Positions 6,993 through 14,243 of a DNA stretch of 14,243 bases are shown here, one piece after another. Under the pieces are notes generated by a model. It did not search any database. It was not told the origin of the DNA and worked only from the letters and a program-made list of their open reading frames with translations. The stretch is taken from the NCBI GenBank assembly GCA_036655715.1, contig JAVVPO010000067.1, positions 1 to 14,243 on the forward strand, given 5' to 3'. Numbering within the stretch: the first letter of the stretch is position 1; the number at the start of each line of letters is the position of its first letter. The translations under genes and the position numbers were made by a program. The stretch comes from JAVVPO01 sp036655715 (GTDB lineage Bacteria > Bacillota > Clostridia > Lachnospirales > Cellulosilyticaceae).

Positions 6993-7898
6993 CTAGGCCT
7001 CTTTTTTAGTTTTTGCTTTCACTTCTTTAAATAAGGCGTTTTCTCTTCCATAAAAGAATAAATACTGCTGCGCATAGCCAGCTAACTCGCCAAAATAGTC
7101 TTTAGCAAACTGTTGTATCTCCTCAAGTTTCATCTCTTTCCCCTCAAAGTATAGCCCTTCTATCACTCGCTTGATCCATACATCAGTTGGGAATACCTCC
7201 GCCTTACCATATGCAAAAAGTAGGATACAATCTGCAATCTTGGGCCCTACACCTTTAATCTTCATTAATTCCTTTTTAGCTTCTGCTGTTGGCATTCTAT
7301 AAATGTCATTTAATACGATTTCACCACTATCTATCTTCTGGCATGCATCCATAATATAAGGGGCACGGAATCCCACCTTACACTCTCTGAGCTCTTCTTC
7401 TGTTGCCTGAGCTAATTGCTCCGGCGTTGGAAAAGCATAATACATGTCCTCATCTTTGCCTTCTTCATCTAAAGCTTGTCCATATCTCTTTGTGATATGA
7501 CGTATACACTGTTTGATATGAGGTATGGCCTTATTTTGTGAGATGATGAAAGATATCAGCATCTCCCACGGATCTTGCCTAAGTATACGAATGCCCTTGC
7601 CAAAGGCAATAGCTTCTTTCATATATTCGTCCTTTTGTGAAAGCACTTCTTCTATATGAGCATAGTCCGTCTCAAGGTCAAAGTAATCCTTCCATATCTC
7701 TTCTAGCTCACCACTATGTGAATTATGAATAATGACACTTGTGCTACCTACTTGCTGCGTAATCTTAATCAACTTTTGCTTTGCAACTAATAAGTAACTC
7801 ATATCAGATATCTTATCAAATCTAAACACCTGACCACTCTCTAAAATCTGTCCTATATGAAAATGATCTATATTTTGAATCATCACTGCATTCTTCAT
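6993..7898 (-). CDS. OGG1-type 8-oxoguanine DNA glycosylase/AP lyase
   Basis: A 301-residue base-excision repair enzyme that should remove oxidised guanine from DNA. The N-terminal region resembles the OGG N-domain, with GQVFRF at about 22-27. The HhH-GPD domain follows, with ISFIISQN at 115-122 and the hairpin-helix-hairpin IKGVGPKIADC. The lysine of that motif (Lys220) lines up with the Schiff-base lysine of OGG1 (GVGTKVADC), and Asp239 in PTDVW lines up with the catalytic aspartate (PVDVH), so both glycosylase and lyase activity are predicted. The family call is from motifs; a different damaged-base preference within the HhH-GPD group cannot be excluded. The ATG at 7898 has AAAGGGTG upstream. 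It lies upstream of groES on the same strand, but groES has its own promoter. Confidence 0.88.
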   Translation of the reverse strand: MKNAVMIQNIDHFHIGQILESGQVFRFDKISDMSYLLVAKQKLIKITQQVGSTSVIIHNSHSGELEEIWKDYFDLETDYAHIEEVLSQKDEYMKEAIAFGKGIRILRQDPWEMLISFIISQNKAIPHIKQCIRHITKRYGQALDEEGKDEDMYYAFPTPEQLAQATEEELRECKVGFRAPYIMDACQKIDSGEIVLNDIYRMPTAEAKKELMKIKGVGPKIADCILLFAYGKAEVFPTDVWIKRVIEGLYFEGKEMKLEEIQQFAKDYFGELAGYAQQYLFFYGRENALFKEVKAKTKKEA

Positions 7899-8027
7899 AT
7901 CATCACCCTTTGCTATGAGTTATTTAGATATTATTTCCATAATCCTTGGTTTTATCCATTTTTTTAGCAAAATATCCTCTAAGTATTCATTTTAGCTGTT
8001 AATACAGAAAAAGCATCTTATATATGG

Positions 8028-8033
8028 TATACT
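8028..8033 (+). promoter_or_regulatory. Possible -10 element of the DUF6062-like gene
   Basis: TATACT preceded by TGG lies 42 bases before the chosen ATG. No good -35 is found at 16-18 bases; the best, TACAGA at 8003-8008, is 19 bases away. Confidence 0.3.
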
Positions 8034-8075
8034 TGTACTATTATTCAAACTATTCCTATTGAAATGAGGTCTATC

Positions 8076-8837
8076 ATGAAAGATACAATTTATACGATTC
8101 CTTTGACAGATGCTTTTAAAGCCGAAGATGAATGTCCATTCTGCTTTATTGCACGTAAACTAGAACAAGATAGCATTGCCTTTACACTGGGTTGCTCTTA
8201 TATGGAAGATGATATCCGCAGTGTAACAGACAAGCTAGGCTTCTGTGATGCACACTATAAAAAACTATATGATTATGGTAACAAATTAGGTTTAGCCCTT
8301 ATCTTACATACTCACTACAAATCTATTTATGAAGATCTCTTAAAAGCTTTAGATCAGACTAAACTTGCTAGCCCATCTTTCTTACAAAAGCTTTCTAAAA
8401 ACAAAACTGCTACAACTAGCTCACCAACTTCTGAGGCTATTAATAGTCGTACCTCATCTTGCTATATCTGTGACCGTATTAATAAAGATATGGATCGCTA
8501 TATCAATACATTTTTCTACCTTATTGCTAATAACGCAGAGTTCAAGCAGCTGTTTATCACTAGTAAAGGCTTCTGTCTACCTCACCTTTCTAATCTTATA
8601 GACTCAGCTCCCCTCCATTTAAAAGAGGACCAAAAAGAAGAGTTCTTTAACACAAGTAAAACCATGGTTTTAGAAAGTCTTAAACGTATTGAAGATGATA
8701 TCTCTTGGTTCATTGATAAGTATGATTATCGTAATAAAAATGCACCTATCAAGAATTCTCACGATGCTATTCCTCGTGGTATTCAAAAGTTATCTAGTAT
8801 CTATGTACAAGATGAGCCTTTTAAATCCTCTAACTAA
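8076..8837 (+). CDS. DUF6062-like protein with two Cys/His modules
   Basis: A 253-residue soluble protein of unknown function resembling DUF6062 proteins of Clostridia. The start is set at ATG 8076 because GAGGT precedes it and the family opens with MK..IYTIP; an ATG at 8064 would add four residues but has no clear SD. The protein holds two similar units. Unit 1 has Cys20 and Cys23 (CPFC) and GFCDAH with Cys57 and His60; unit 2 has Cys129 and Cys132 (CYIC) and GFCLPH with Cys167 and His170. The CxxC-to-CxxH gaps are almost equal, suggesting an internal duplication and two metal sites, probably zinc. A Ser/Thr/Lys-rich linker lies at about 107-128. There is no signal peptide or membrane helix. 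It is convergent with the export operon and divergent from the glycosylase gene. Confidence 0.85.
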   Translation: MKDTIYTIPLTDAFKAEDECPFCFIARKLEQDSIAFTLGCSYMEDDIRSVTDKLGFCDAHYKKLYDYGNKLGLALILHTHYKSIYEDLLKALDQTKLASPSFLQKLSKNKTATTSSPTSEAINSRTSSCYICDRINKDMDRYINTFFYLIANNAEFKQLFITSKGFCLPHLSNLIDSAPLHLKEDQKEEFFNTSKTMVLESLKRIEDDISWFIDKYDYRNKNAPIKNSHDAIPRGIQKLSSIYVQDEPFKSSN

Positions 8838-8850
8838 TACAGCCTTAATA

Positions 8851-8901
8851 TAGAAAGAATGGCTCAAACCATGTGACTTAGGGTTTGAACCATTCTTTCT
8901 A
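8851..8901. terminator. Bidirectional terminator between convergent genes
   Basis: Bases 8851-8870 and 8882-8901 form a 20-bp stem with one imperfect pair (C-A read on plus, G-U read on minus) and an 11-base loop. It starts 13 bases after the DUF6062-like stop and abuts the stop codon of the lipoprotein gene at 8902. Only broken T-runs follow it, but its position between converging genes supports a shared terminator. Confidence 0.75.
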
Positions 8902-10059
8902 CTATATTTCTACATCTACGCCTATCCCAGGCTTTAACCAATCTACTGCTTCATCTAATATGACTTCTACTTTTATGACACTTTCACCATATGACTCTAC
9001 TACAATTTCTGATAAGCTACTAATAGTTCCCATCACTTCTATTTCTTCATCCAAATAAGGTATGACCTTTACTTGTTTTCCTATTGCAACTTCCCTTATA
9101 TATTCTTCTGGTATATCTACCTCTATGACCAAACTATTCTTATCTAATACCTTTAAGGTAGGCCCCTGAATAGTTTCTAACTTACTTCCTTTTTCACAGG
9201 CTAGGTCAGAGATAATCCAGTCTCCCCCAGCCACTACTGTATAGTCTACTAAATAAGGATTCTCTAATTTCTTTTTCATCTCAGCTAACTCTATTTGAGC
9301 TATCTCTATCCTTTTTTCTAAAGTTTCTGTGGCTGCTTTTGTCTGTTTATCTGTATTGGTCATTTGCGCCTGTAACGCCCCTATTTGTGCTTGTAAGCTA
9401 TCAACTTCCAATTGCTTCCCTAGCTTTAACTTCTCTATATCTCGCTCCAAATTTTCTCTTTCTGTAGCCTTTTGCTGAGCTTGTTGCTTGAATCCTTCTA
9501 ATTCTTTTTGAGAGATGCTTCCTATCTCAAATAATTCTGCTCTCACTTGATAGTCCTTCATAGCTGTCTCTTCTGCAGCTAATGCTAATGCTAAATTCGA
9601 CTGTATATTCAGTAAGTCTGTATCTGTCTGCTCCTCTAATTGCCTTTGCTTAAGTGACTTAGTCTTTTGCAACTGCCCCAGTGTCACTACCTGTGGCTCA
9701 AGTGTCTGCCTCATGCTATCTAGCTCTACTTGATACAGCTGCACCTCACGTGATTTGATGTCTATGGCTACCTCATAGGTAGATACATCAAGTGCCATAA
9801 TAGGCATTCCTTTTTCTACCAATACGCCTTTTTGTACATAAAGCTCTTGTACCACTGCTGGAAAGTCTATATAAATATCTCTTTTATTTTTAGCAATTAC
9901 TTTGCCTTCCACCTCTATAATAGTTGAAGGCTCTACTACTGCTTGTTGGATTGCATCACTACTTGCTTCCTTTGTAGGATGGTTAAAGCATCCTGTCATG
10001 ATGACACTCATACTTAATCCTACTATAATTCCTATTTTCTTCAATTTTTTCCCCTCCAT
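8902..10059 (-). CDS. Membrane-fusion (HlyD/MacA-like) lipoprotein of an ABC exporter
   Basis: A 385-residue extracytoplasmic adaptor, anchored by lipid. A signal peptide ends in MTGC with the lipidated cysteine at residue 24 counted from the first ATG. Then come a first lipoyl half-motif (about 63-92, VQELYVQKGVLVEKGMPI), a long coiled-coil hairpin (about 98-266, rich in Gln, Glu, Lys and Leu), the second lipoyl half (about 272-310) and a beta-barrel domain to the end. The coordinates use the first ATG, but its SD is poor. A TTG at 10042-10044 lies 6 bases after GGAGGGG and would give a more typical signal peptide starting MKKIGIIVG, so it may be the real start. The gene is last in a three-gene operon, 24 bases after the permease. 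The role, coupling a FtsX-type ABC pump to export, follows from MacAB/YknXYZ systems; the substrate is unknown. Confidence 0.9.
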   Translation of the reverse strand: MEGKKLKKIGIIVGLSMSVIMTGCFNHPTKEASSDAIQQAVVEPSTIIEVEGKVIAKNKRDIYIDFPAVVQELYVQKGVLVEKGMPIMALDVSTYEVAIDIKSREVQLYQVELDSMRQTLEPQVVTLGQLQKTKSLKQRQLEEQTDTDLLNIQSNLALALAAEETAMKDYQVRAELFEIGSISQKELEGFKQQAQQKATERENLERDIEKLKLGKQLEVDSLQAQIGALQAQMTNTDKQTKAATETLEKRIEIAQIELAEMKKKLENPYLVDYTVVAGGDWIISDLACEKGSKLETIQGPTLKVLDKNSLVIEVDIPEEYIREVAIGKQVKVIPYLDEEIEVMGTISSLSEIVVESYGESVIKVEVILDEAVDWLKPGIGVDVEI

Positions 10060-10083
10060 CTCTTTACTCTTGCTTTGATTTCT

Positions 10084-12468
10084 TTATTCTCTATAAGCTT
10101 TTAAAATCTCTTGTAAAGGTACTTTTTTTATTCTTTTTTTAGCACTATATGCCCCTATACTGAAGATACTTATAATTAAAGCTAGCCCGACTACACTATG
10201 CCACATTTCAAATTCTAATGGCATCACTACGCCAAAGGATTTACTAAAGTAATCCACCATAAAATCTACTCCAAATATAATAAGTGGTAAAATAGCTAGA
10301 TACATGATGATACCGTATACCAGATAACTATTTAAAATCATGTTATTAACTTCTTTTTGATTGTATCCCATCACCTTTAGCAGTGATATATTATAATAAT
10401 TATCCTCCACAGTTAATGAGGTTAATATATATAATATCAGGATAGAAATAAATGCTGCTGAAGCAATCATGACATACATACACACTTGTATCAGTCCTTG
10501 CATAAGAACTGCCTGTTCCATGATATCGGCTTTACTAACGACTACTGCATAATCATCTTCATCTAAAGGTGTCGTAGAATATACCCCCGTATAAAGCTTC
10601 TTGGATCTATTTTGAGTAGCTGCCTCACTTAATGCCTCTATCTCCCAATAGATACTACAGTCCCCATAGTCTTTAGAAATGGCTACAATAGGTGCCTGAT
10701 AAACTTTATTGCCTATTTCAATTTCTAGCATATCTCCAATATCTATATCATAAGTCATATCAAAACTTTTATTAACAATAAGCCCTTCCTGCAGTCGCTC
10801 TGTAATATCTACCTTATTCTTATCATAAATCTTATGTAATTTATTATCATGGCTTAATCCTATAGAAGTAATATACTCTCCTTGATAAAACCCATTAGGC
10901 ACTGTTAAAAATTTCTCCTGCCCTGTTTTTACTCTTGGTTTACTTTTTGTAATATCTATATGCCCTTCATAACTATAGGCTGTCGTCTCATAGGCTTCCA
11001 AAGTCATCTTATCAAAGAATCCTACCATCATTAAGCTTAATAAAATAAGCATACTAGAAAAGCTCATGCCCCAAAAGAATACAAGAAACTTTCCTACATT
11101 TTTAAATATAAAAGAGTACTTATATTTAGTTTGTGCTTTGGCTTTTCCTAATAATTTAATGACCAGCTTATTGAGTTTAGTTACCTTTTCATCTTGGCCT
11201 ACTTTTAGTAATTTGATAGTGTCCTTAGATAATAATTGTATAATGATATAACAAGATAAACCAATGATTACAATAAGAGGCACTCCTATAGCGACTATAC
11301 TCGCCTCCCACGAAAAGACTATCGGTTCATTAGGTAATAGATAGAAGTCTAGATAAAACGCTTTAAGGGGTGATGCTGATAGCCTACCTACTACATAGCC
11401 TAGGAATAAGCTAGGAAATCCTATCACAAAAAGTAATAGCATATAAGGAAAGGCAATCTCTGCCCTTGAATAGCCTATTGCTTTTAATACCCCAATTTGA
11501 ACCCGTTCATTCTTCAGTATCTTGGCTACTAAGATAGCTACTATCATCACTGCAATGGAAGAAATAATCATACTTAACCCTAAAGTCATCACTTTGCCAG
11601 TCTTTAGTTCTTCATAGATAGCGCCACTTCTCATCTGATTTTTTGTTGGTATAATACTTGTAATGAAATCTAGTGACTCATGGTTTTCTATATCATCTAT
11701 TACCTTCTGTTTGAAATCTATCAGTGATTCTGCATTATCAGCCTTTCCAGCAAAGTAGATATATTCTTCGCCTTTTAGCTTTTCATACTCCCTATCAAAT
11801 ACTAATCCTGTACTAATCTTACCTGTATCAATAATAAAATCAGACCCTAATATAGGACAGGTCATATCTGGGAATGTTATGAACCCCACTATTGTATAAG
11901 CTTTCCCCTTGATTTCTATAGACTCTCCTATTTCAAAATTATTTTTCTGTGCATAGACTCTTGTTAAGGCAATCTCCGATCTGCTCTGTGGTTTTCGTCC
12001 ACTTTCTACATAGGTTTTATTAATAGTTTTTGCATCCTTATAAAATCTAAGCGTATGTCCTTTACCAATATCATTAAAATCCACATCTTTGTAGTTCCTT
12101 ATTTCTAATTCATACCCTGGGTATTTCTTTAAAAAGGCATCTTCTCTCTTATTCATCAGAGTACGATAAATGGTCTGATTACCTCTTTTCAAGTCTGTTA
12201 GTGTATAGCCTTGATAGATCTCCTTATCTGCTTGGGTCAAATACTTCATTTCATTAGGTAACACCGCATCTATCATCTCAATTGAAAAATCCTCTTGATA
12301 ACCTAATTCAATTACCTTTTCCATAGACTGAGTCATACTATCCATGGTATAAAACATGGTTGTATACAAAAATGAACTTAAAAATATAATGACTCCAATA
12401 GCTGCTAGTTGTAATTTTTTCTTCTTAAAAGTACGCAGGACATTTAGACATAAAATTTTTACGCCCAC
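10084..12468 (-). CDS. FtsX-family ABC transporter permease (large, eight predicted helices)
   Basis: A 794-residue membrane protein. Predicted helices are at about 19-40, 292-317, 338-361, 386-412, 460-484, 661-687, 711-740 and 757-774. Two large extracytoplasmic domains lie at about 41-290 and 485-660, so the protein looks like two MacB/FtsX-like halves joined. After the second and sixth helices comes the same short cytoplasmic motif, IGVLKAIGYSRAEI at 325-338 and ISLLKVMGYNQKEV at 694-707, which likely contacts the ATPase. The start is GTG at 12468, with AGGGA upstream; its first bases overlap the ATPase 3' end by 10, implying coupled translation. Mechanotransmission-type export or extraction of substrates from the membrane is the family's known mode; the substrate here cannot be told. 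BceB-like bacitracin exporters also belong to this superfamily, but no two-component pair is next door. Confidence 0.92.
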   Translation of the reverse strand: MGVKILCLNVLRTFKKKKLQLAAIGVIIFLSSFLYTTMFYTMDSMTQSMEKVIELGYQEDFSIEMIDAVLPNEMKYLTQADKEIYQGYTLTDLKRGNQTIYRTLMNKREDAFLKKYPGYELEIRNYKDVDFNDIGKGHTLRFYKDAKTINKTYVESGRKPQSRSEIALTRVYAQKNNFEIGESIEIKGKAYTIVGFITFPDMTCPILGSDFIIDTGKISTGLVFDREYEKLKGEEYIYFAGKADNAESLIDFKQKVIDDIENHESLDFITSIIPTKNQMRSGAIYEELKTGKVMTLGLSMIISSIAVMIVAILVAKILKNERVQIGVLKAIGYSRAEIAFPYMLLLFVIGFPSLFLGYVVGRLSASPLKAFYLDFYLLPNEPIVFSWEASIVAIGVPLIVIIGLSCYIIIQLLSKDTIKLLKVGQDEKVTKLNKLVIKLLGKAKAQTKYKYSFIFKNVGKFLVFFWGMSFSSMLILLSLMMVGFFDKMTLEAYETTAYSYEGHIDITKSKPRVKTGQEKFLTVPNGFYQGEYITSIGLSHDNKLHKIYDKNKVDITERLQEGLIVNKSFDMTYDIDIGDMLEIEIGNKVYQAPIVAISKDYGDCSIYWEIEALSEAATQNRSKKLYTGVYSTTPLDEDDYAVVVSKADIMEQAVLMQGLIQVCMYVMIASAAFISILILYILTSLTVEDNYYNISLLKVMGYNQKEVNNMILNSYLVYGIIMYLAILPLIIFGVDFMVDYFSKSFGVVMPLEFEMWHSVVGLALIISIFSIGAYSAKKRIKKVPLQEILKAYRE

Positions 12469-13160
12469 TTAATTTCCCTCACTTTCTTCTTGTCTTCGTT
12501 TTTATAGATTTCTTGAATTTCTCCTGAGTTCATTCTAACTACTCTATCTGCAAGTCCAGCAATACTTGGATTATGTGTAATAATAACCGTTGTCATATTA
12601 TATCTTTGATTCATATCTTGAAGTAGCTCTAATACTTGCTTACCTGTTTCTTCATCCAATGCCCCTGTAGGTTCATCGCAGAACATAATCTTTGGATTTT
12701 TGGCTACACTTCGAGCAATAGCTACCCTTTGTTGCTCTCCCCCTGAAAGCTGATAAGGATACTTATGCCTTTTATCTTCTAATCCTACTGCTTTCATAAT
12801 CTCATCTATATTTAAAGCCGCCTTACTTAATACAGCCCCTATCTCTATATTTTCTCTTACCGTTAGATTCTGTAATAAATTATATTGCTGAAAAATAAAT
12901 CCTATGTATTCTCTCCTAAACTTAGTCAGTTGATTGGATGTATACTTACTAATCAATTCCTGATGAAACTTGATAGTCCCCGAAGTAGGAAAATCTAGCC
13001 CACTCATAACGTTAAGTAATGTACTTTTACCACTTCCACTAGCCCCTAAAATAACGATCATTTCACCTTCATCTATTTGTAGATTTATATTTTTCAAAGC
13101 ATATGTTTTAATCTCTCCTACTTCATAAATCTTAGTTACATCGGTTAGAATAAATCCCAT
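12459..13160 (-). CDS. ABC transporter ATPase (MacB/LolD type)
   Basis: A 233-residue cytoplasmic ATPase that should power the neighbouring permease as a dimer. All motifs are present: Walker A GASGSGKST at 39-47, Q-loop Gln91 in FQQYN, signature LSGGEQQR at 138-145, Walker B IMFCDEP with catalytic Glu163, D-loop GALD at 166-169, and the switch His196 in ITHN. QQYNLLQNLTVRENIE is typical of the LolD/MacB branch. The ATG at 13160 follows AGGGGTG with 6-base spacing. It is the first gene of the operon and overlaps the permease gene by 10 bases. Tandem terminators and an 11-bp inverted repeat lie just upstream. Confidence 0.95.
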   Translation of the reverse strand: MGFILTDVTKIYEVGEIKTYALKNINLQIDEGEMIVILGASGSGKSTLLNVMSGLDFPTSGTIKFHQELISKYTSNQLTKFRREYIGFIFQQYNLLQNLTVRENIEIGAVLSKAALNIDEIMKAVGLEDKRHKYPYQLSGGEQQRVAIARSVAKNPKIMFCDEPTGALDEETGKQVLELLQDMNQRYNMTTVIITHNPSIAGLADRVVRMNSGEIQEIYKNEDKKKVREIKWA

Positions 13161-13171
13161 TTTTTCACCCC

Positions 13172-13218
13172 TATGATATAATATTATTTTCAGAATATTT
13201 CATCATTATTATATCATA
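13172..13218 (-). repeat. 11-bp perfect inverted repeat before the ABC operon
   Basis: TATGATATAAT (13172-13182) and ATTATATCATA (13208-13218) are exact inverted repeats 25 bases apart. Read on the minus strand, the first arm contains TATAAT and the second arm directly abuts the ribosome binding site AGGGGTG. It could be an operator or an RNA stem masking the SD, but the DNA is very AT-rich and no matching -35 was found. Confidence 0.45.
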
Positions 13219-13227
13219 TTTTAAACG

Positions 13228-13267
13228 CAAAAAAGGTAGAATAGCGTTTGCTATTCTACCTTTTTTG
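13228..13267. terminator. Second terminator after the tRNA operon, bidirectional
   Basis: A perfect 18-bp stem (13228-13245 with 13250-13267) closes on a 4-base loop and has T-rich ends on both strands. It lies between the first tRNA terminator and the ABC operon and would stop any read-through in either direction. Confidence 0.85.
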
Positions 13268-13279
13268 TGCCCCAGCCCA

Positions 13280-13306
13280 TAAAAAAACACCTACCAAAGT
13301 AAGTGT
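13280..13306 (-). terminator. Intrinsic terminator of the tRNA operon
   Basis: On the minus strand ACACTTAC and GTAGGTGT form an 8-bp stem with loop TTTG, followed at once by seven T residues (13281-13287). It sits six bases past the last tRNA gene. Confidence 0.88.
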
Positions 13307-13312
13307 CTTGCA

Positions 13313-13386
13313 TGGACCCTCGGGGACTCGAACCCAGGACCGTCCGGTTATGAGCCGGATGCTCTAACCAACTGAGCTAAGGGTCC
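13313..13386 (-). tRNA. tRNA with CAT anticodon (tRNA-Ile2 likely, or elongator Met), copy 1
   Basis: A full cloverleaf of 74 nt: acceptor GGACCCT/AGGGTCC, D-arm AGCTCAGTTGGTTAGAGC, anticodon loop CTCATAA, discriminator A. C4-G69 and C5-G68 in the acceptor stem, and overall likeness to the Firmicutes tRNA-Ile whose C34 becomes lysidine, favour Ile2 over elongator Met; this cannot be settled by eye. The T-stem has a T-C mismatch (CTGGG against CCCCG). No CCA is encoded. It is the last gene of the operon and identical to the copy at 14023-14096. Confidence 0.93.
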
Positions 13387-13393
13387 ACATCTA

Positions 13394-13466
<73 letters not shown>

Positions 13467-13505
13467 ATATTTAATTTTATTACTTATGTAATCGAATTAA
13501 ATAAA

Positions 13506-13579
<74 letters not shown>

Positions 13580-13607
13580 ATATTGCATTACTATAAAATT
13601 AAAATGG

Positions 13608-13681
<74 letters not shown>

Positions 13682-13709
13682 ATATTGTATTACTTTTTTA
13701 TATTTTATA

Positions 13710-13793
13710 TGCCCAAGACCGGAATCGAACCGGTACGGGGGTAAGCCCGCAGGATTTTAAGTCCTGTGCGTCTGCCAGTTCCGCCACTTGGGC
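13710..13793 (-). tRNA. tRNA-Leu (TAA)
   Basis: A class II tRNA of 84 nt with the expected long variable arm (CGGGCTTACCCCCGT). Acceptor GCCCAAG/CTTGGGC, anticodon stem CAGGA/TCCTG with loop CTTAAAA, anticodon TAA. Discriminator A, no encoded CCA. Confidence 0.95.
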
Positions 13794-13799
13794 ATATCA

Positions 13800-13872
13800 T
13801 GGTCGTTGTAGGGCTCGAACCTACGACCCCCTGCTTGTAAGGCAGGTGCTCTCCCAGCTGAGCTAAACGACC
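13800..13872 (-). tRNA. tRNA-Val (TAC)
   Basis: 73 nt with acceptor GGTCGTT/AACGACC, anticodon stem CCTGC/GCAGG and loop CTTACAA, anticodon TAC. T-arm GTAGG-TTCGAGC-CCTAC is fully paired. Discriminator A, no encoded CCA. Only six bases separate it from tRNA-Leu. Confidence 0.96.
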
Positions 13873-13913
13873 GAATTGAAATGCTTGGATTGTATTAAAT
13901 TGTTTTTAAAAAG

Positions 13914-13987
13914 CGACCCAGAAGGGACTCGAACCCTCGACCTCCGCCGTGACAGGGCGGCGTGCTAACCAACTGTACCACTGGGCC
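13914..13987 (-). tRNA. tRNA-Asp (GTC)
   Basis: 74 nt with acceptor GGCCCAG/CTGGGTC (one G-T pair), anticodon stem CCGCC/GGCGG and loop CTGTCAC, anticodon GTC. The discriminator is G, as required for aspartyl-tRNA synthetase. No encoded CCA. Confidence 0.95.
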
Positions 13988-14022
13988 ACGCTTGTTGTGT
14001 AGTCTAATAATATATTCTTAGA

Positions 14023-14096
14023 TGGACCCTCGGGGACTCGAACCCAGGACCGTCCGGTTATGAGCCGGATGCTCTAACCAACTGAGCTAAGGGTCC
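14023..14096 (-). tRNA. tRNA with CAT anticodon (tRNA-Ile2 likely, or elongator Met), copy 2
   Basis: Identical to the gene at 13313-13386, including the T-stem T-C mismatch. It lies in a 160-base block (14022-14181) that exactly repeats 13312-13471. No encoded CCA. Confidence 0.93.
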
Positions 14097-14103
14097 ACAT
14101 CTA

Positions 14104-14176
<73 letters not shown>

Positions 14177-14193
14177 ATATTATAAAACTACAA

Positions 14194-14243
14194 TGACCCA
14201 TAGGAGAATCGAACTCCTGTTACCGCCGTGAAAGGGCGGTGTC
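14194..14243 (-). tRNA. tRNA-Glu (TTC), partial, cut by the window edge
   Basis: The 3' part of a tRNA: anticodon stem CCGCC/GGCGG with loop CTTTCAC (anticodon TTC), T-arm AGGAG-TTCGATT-CTCCT, acceptor strand ATGGGTC and discriminator A. The D-arm and 5' acceptor strand lie beyond base 14243. No encoded CCA. Confidence 0.93.

Noticed and set aside
8902..13160. BceAB-type bacitracin resistance module
   Set aside because: The permease size and large outer domain are only partly similar; an MFP adaptor is present and no adjacent histidine kinase and response regulator are found.

Overview
The window is low-GC DNA from a Gram-positive anaerobe of the class Clostridia. The protein families point to Lachnospirales or a close relative such as a Cellulosilyticum-like lineage; this is inference from family resemblance, not a database match. 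Supporting signs are strong purine-rich ribosome binding sites, a perfect CIRCE operator in front of groES-groEL, a purine riboswitch, DUF6062 and DUF6106 type proteins, and a dense tRNA cluster whose genes carry no encoded CCA.

Layout. At 1-502 (minus) lies a decayed Rpn/PD-(D/E)XK nuclease-family transposase gene: its middle is deleted and the two halves are in different frames. From 656 to about 4003 (minus) is a guanine-nucleotide block: a promoter, a guanine-type riboswitch with terminator, guaB (IMP dehydrogenase) and guaA (GMP synthase), closed by a very long hairpin. A small two-helix membrane protein (DUF6106-like) follows at 4091-4603. The chaperonin operon groES-groEL occupies 4815-6953 (minus), with a sigma-A promoter overlapping a perfect CIRCE site. 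An OGG1-type DNA glycosylase (6993-7898, minus) is divergent from a DUF6062-like protein (8076-8837, plus) that carries two similar Cys/His modules. A three-gene export operon reads on the minus strand from 13160 to 8902: ABC ATPase, large eight-helix FtsX-type permease, and a membrane-fusion lipoprotein. The right end, 13280-14243, is a minus-strand tRNA operon with nine complete genes and one partial gene, in the order Glu-Thr-CAT-Asp-Val-Leu-Arg-Arg-Thr-CAT, ending at tandem terminators.

How they work together. guaB and guaA catalyse the two consecutive steps IMP to XMP to GMP, and the riboswitch should switch off guaB, and perhaps guaA, when guanine is abundant. GroES and GroEL form the folding chamber, repressed through CIRCE by HrcA. 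The ABC genes look like one MacAB/YknXYZ-like machine of unknown substrate. Most of the window is core housekeeping DNA. The less ordinary parts are the duplicated tRNA blocks, the T-arm mismatch fixed in both CAT-anticodon tRNA copies, the duplicated zinc-ligand pattern in the DUF6062 protein, and the internally deleted transposase. I found no convincing new defence, mobile or biosynthetic system.
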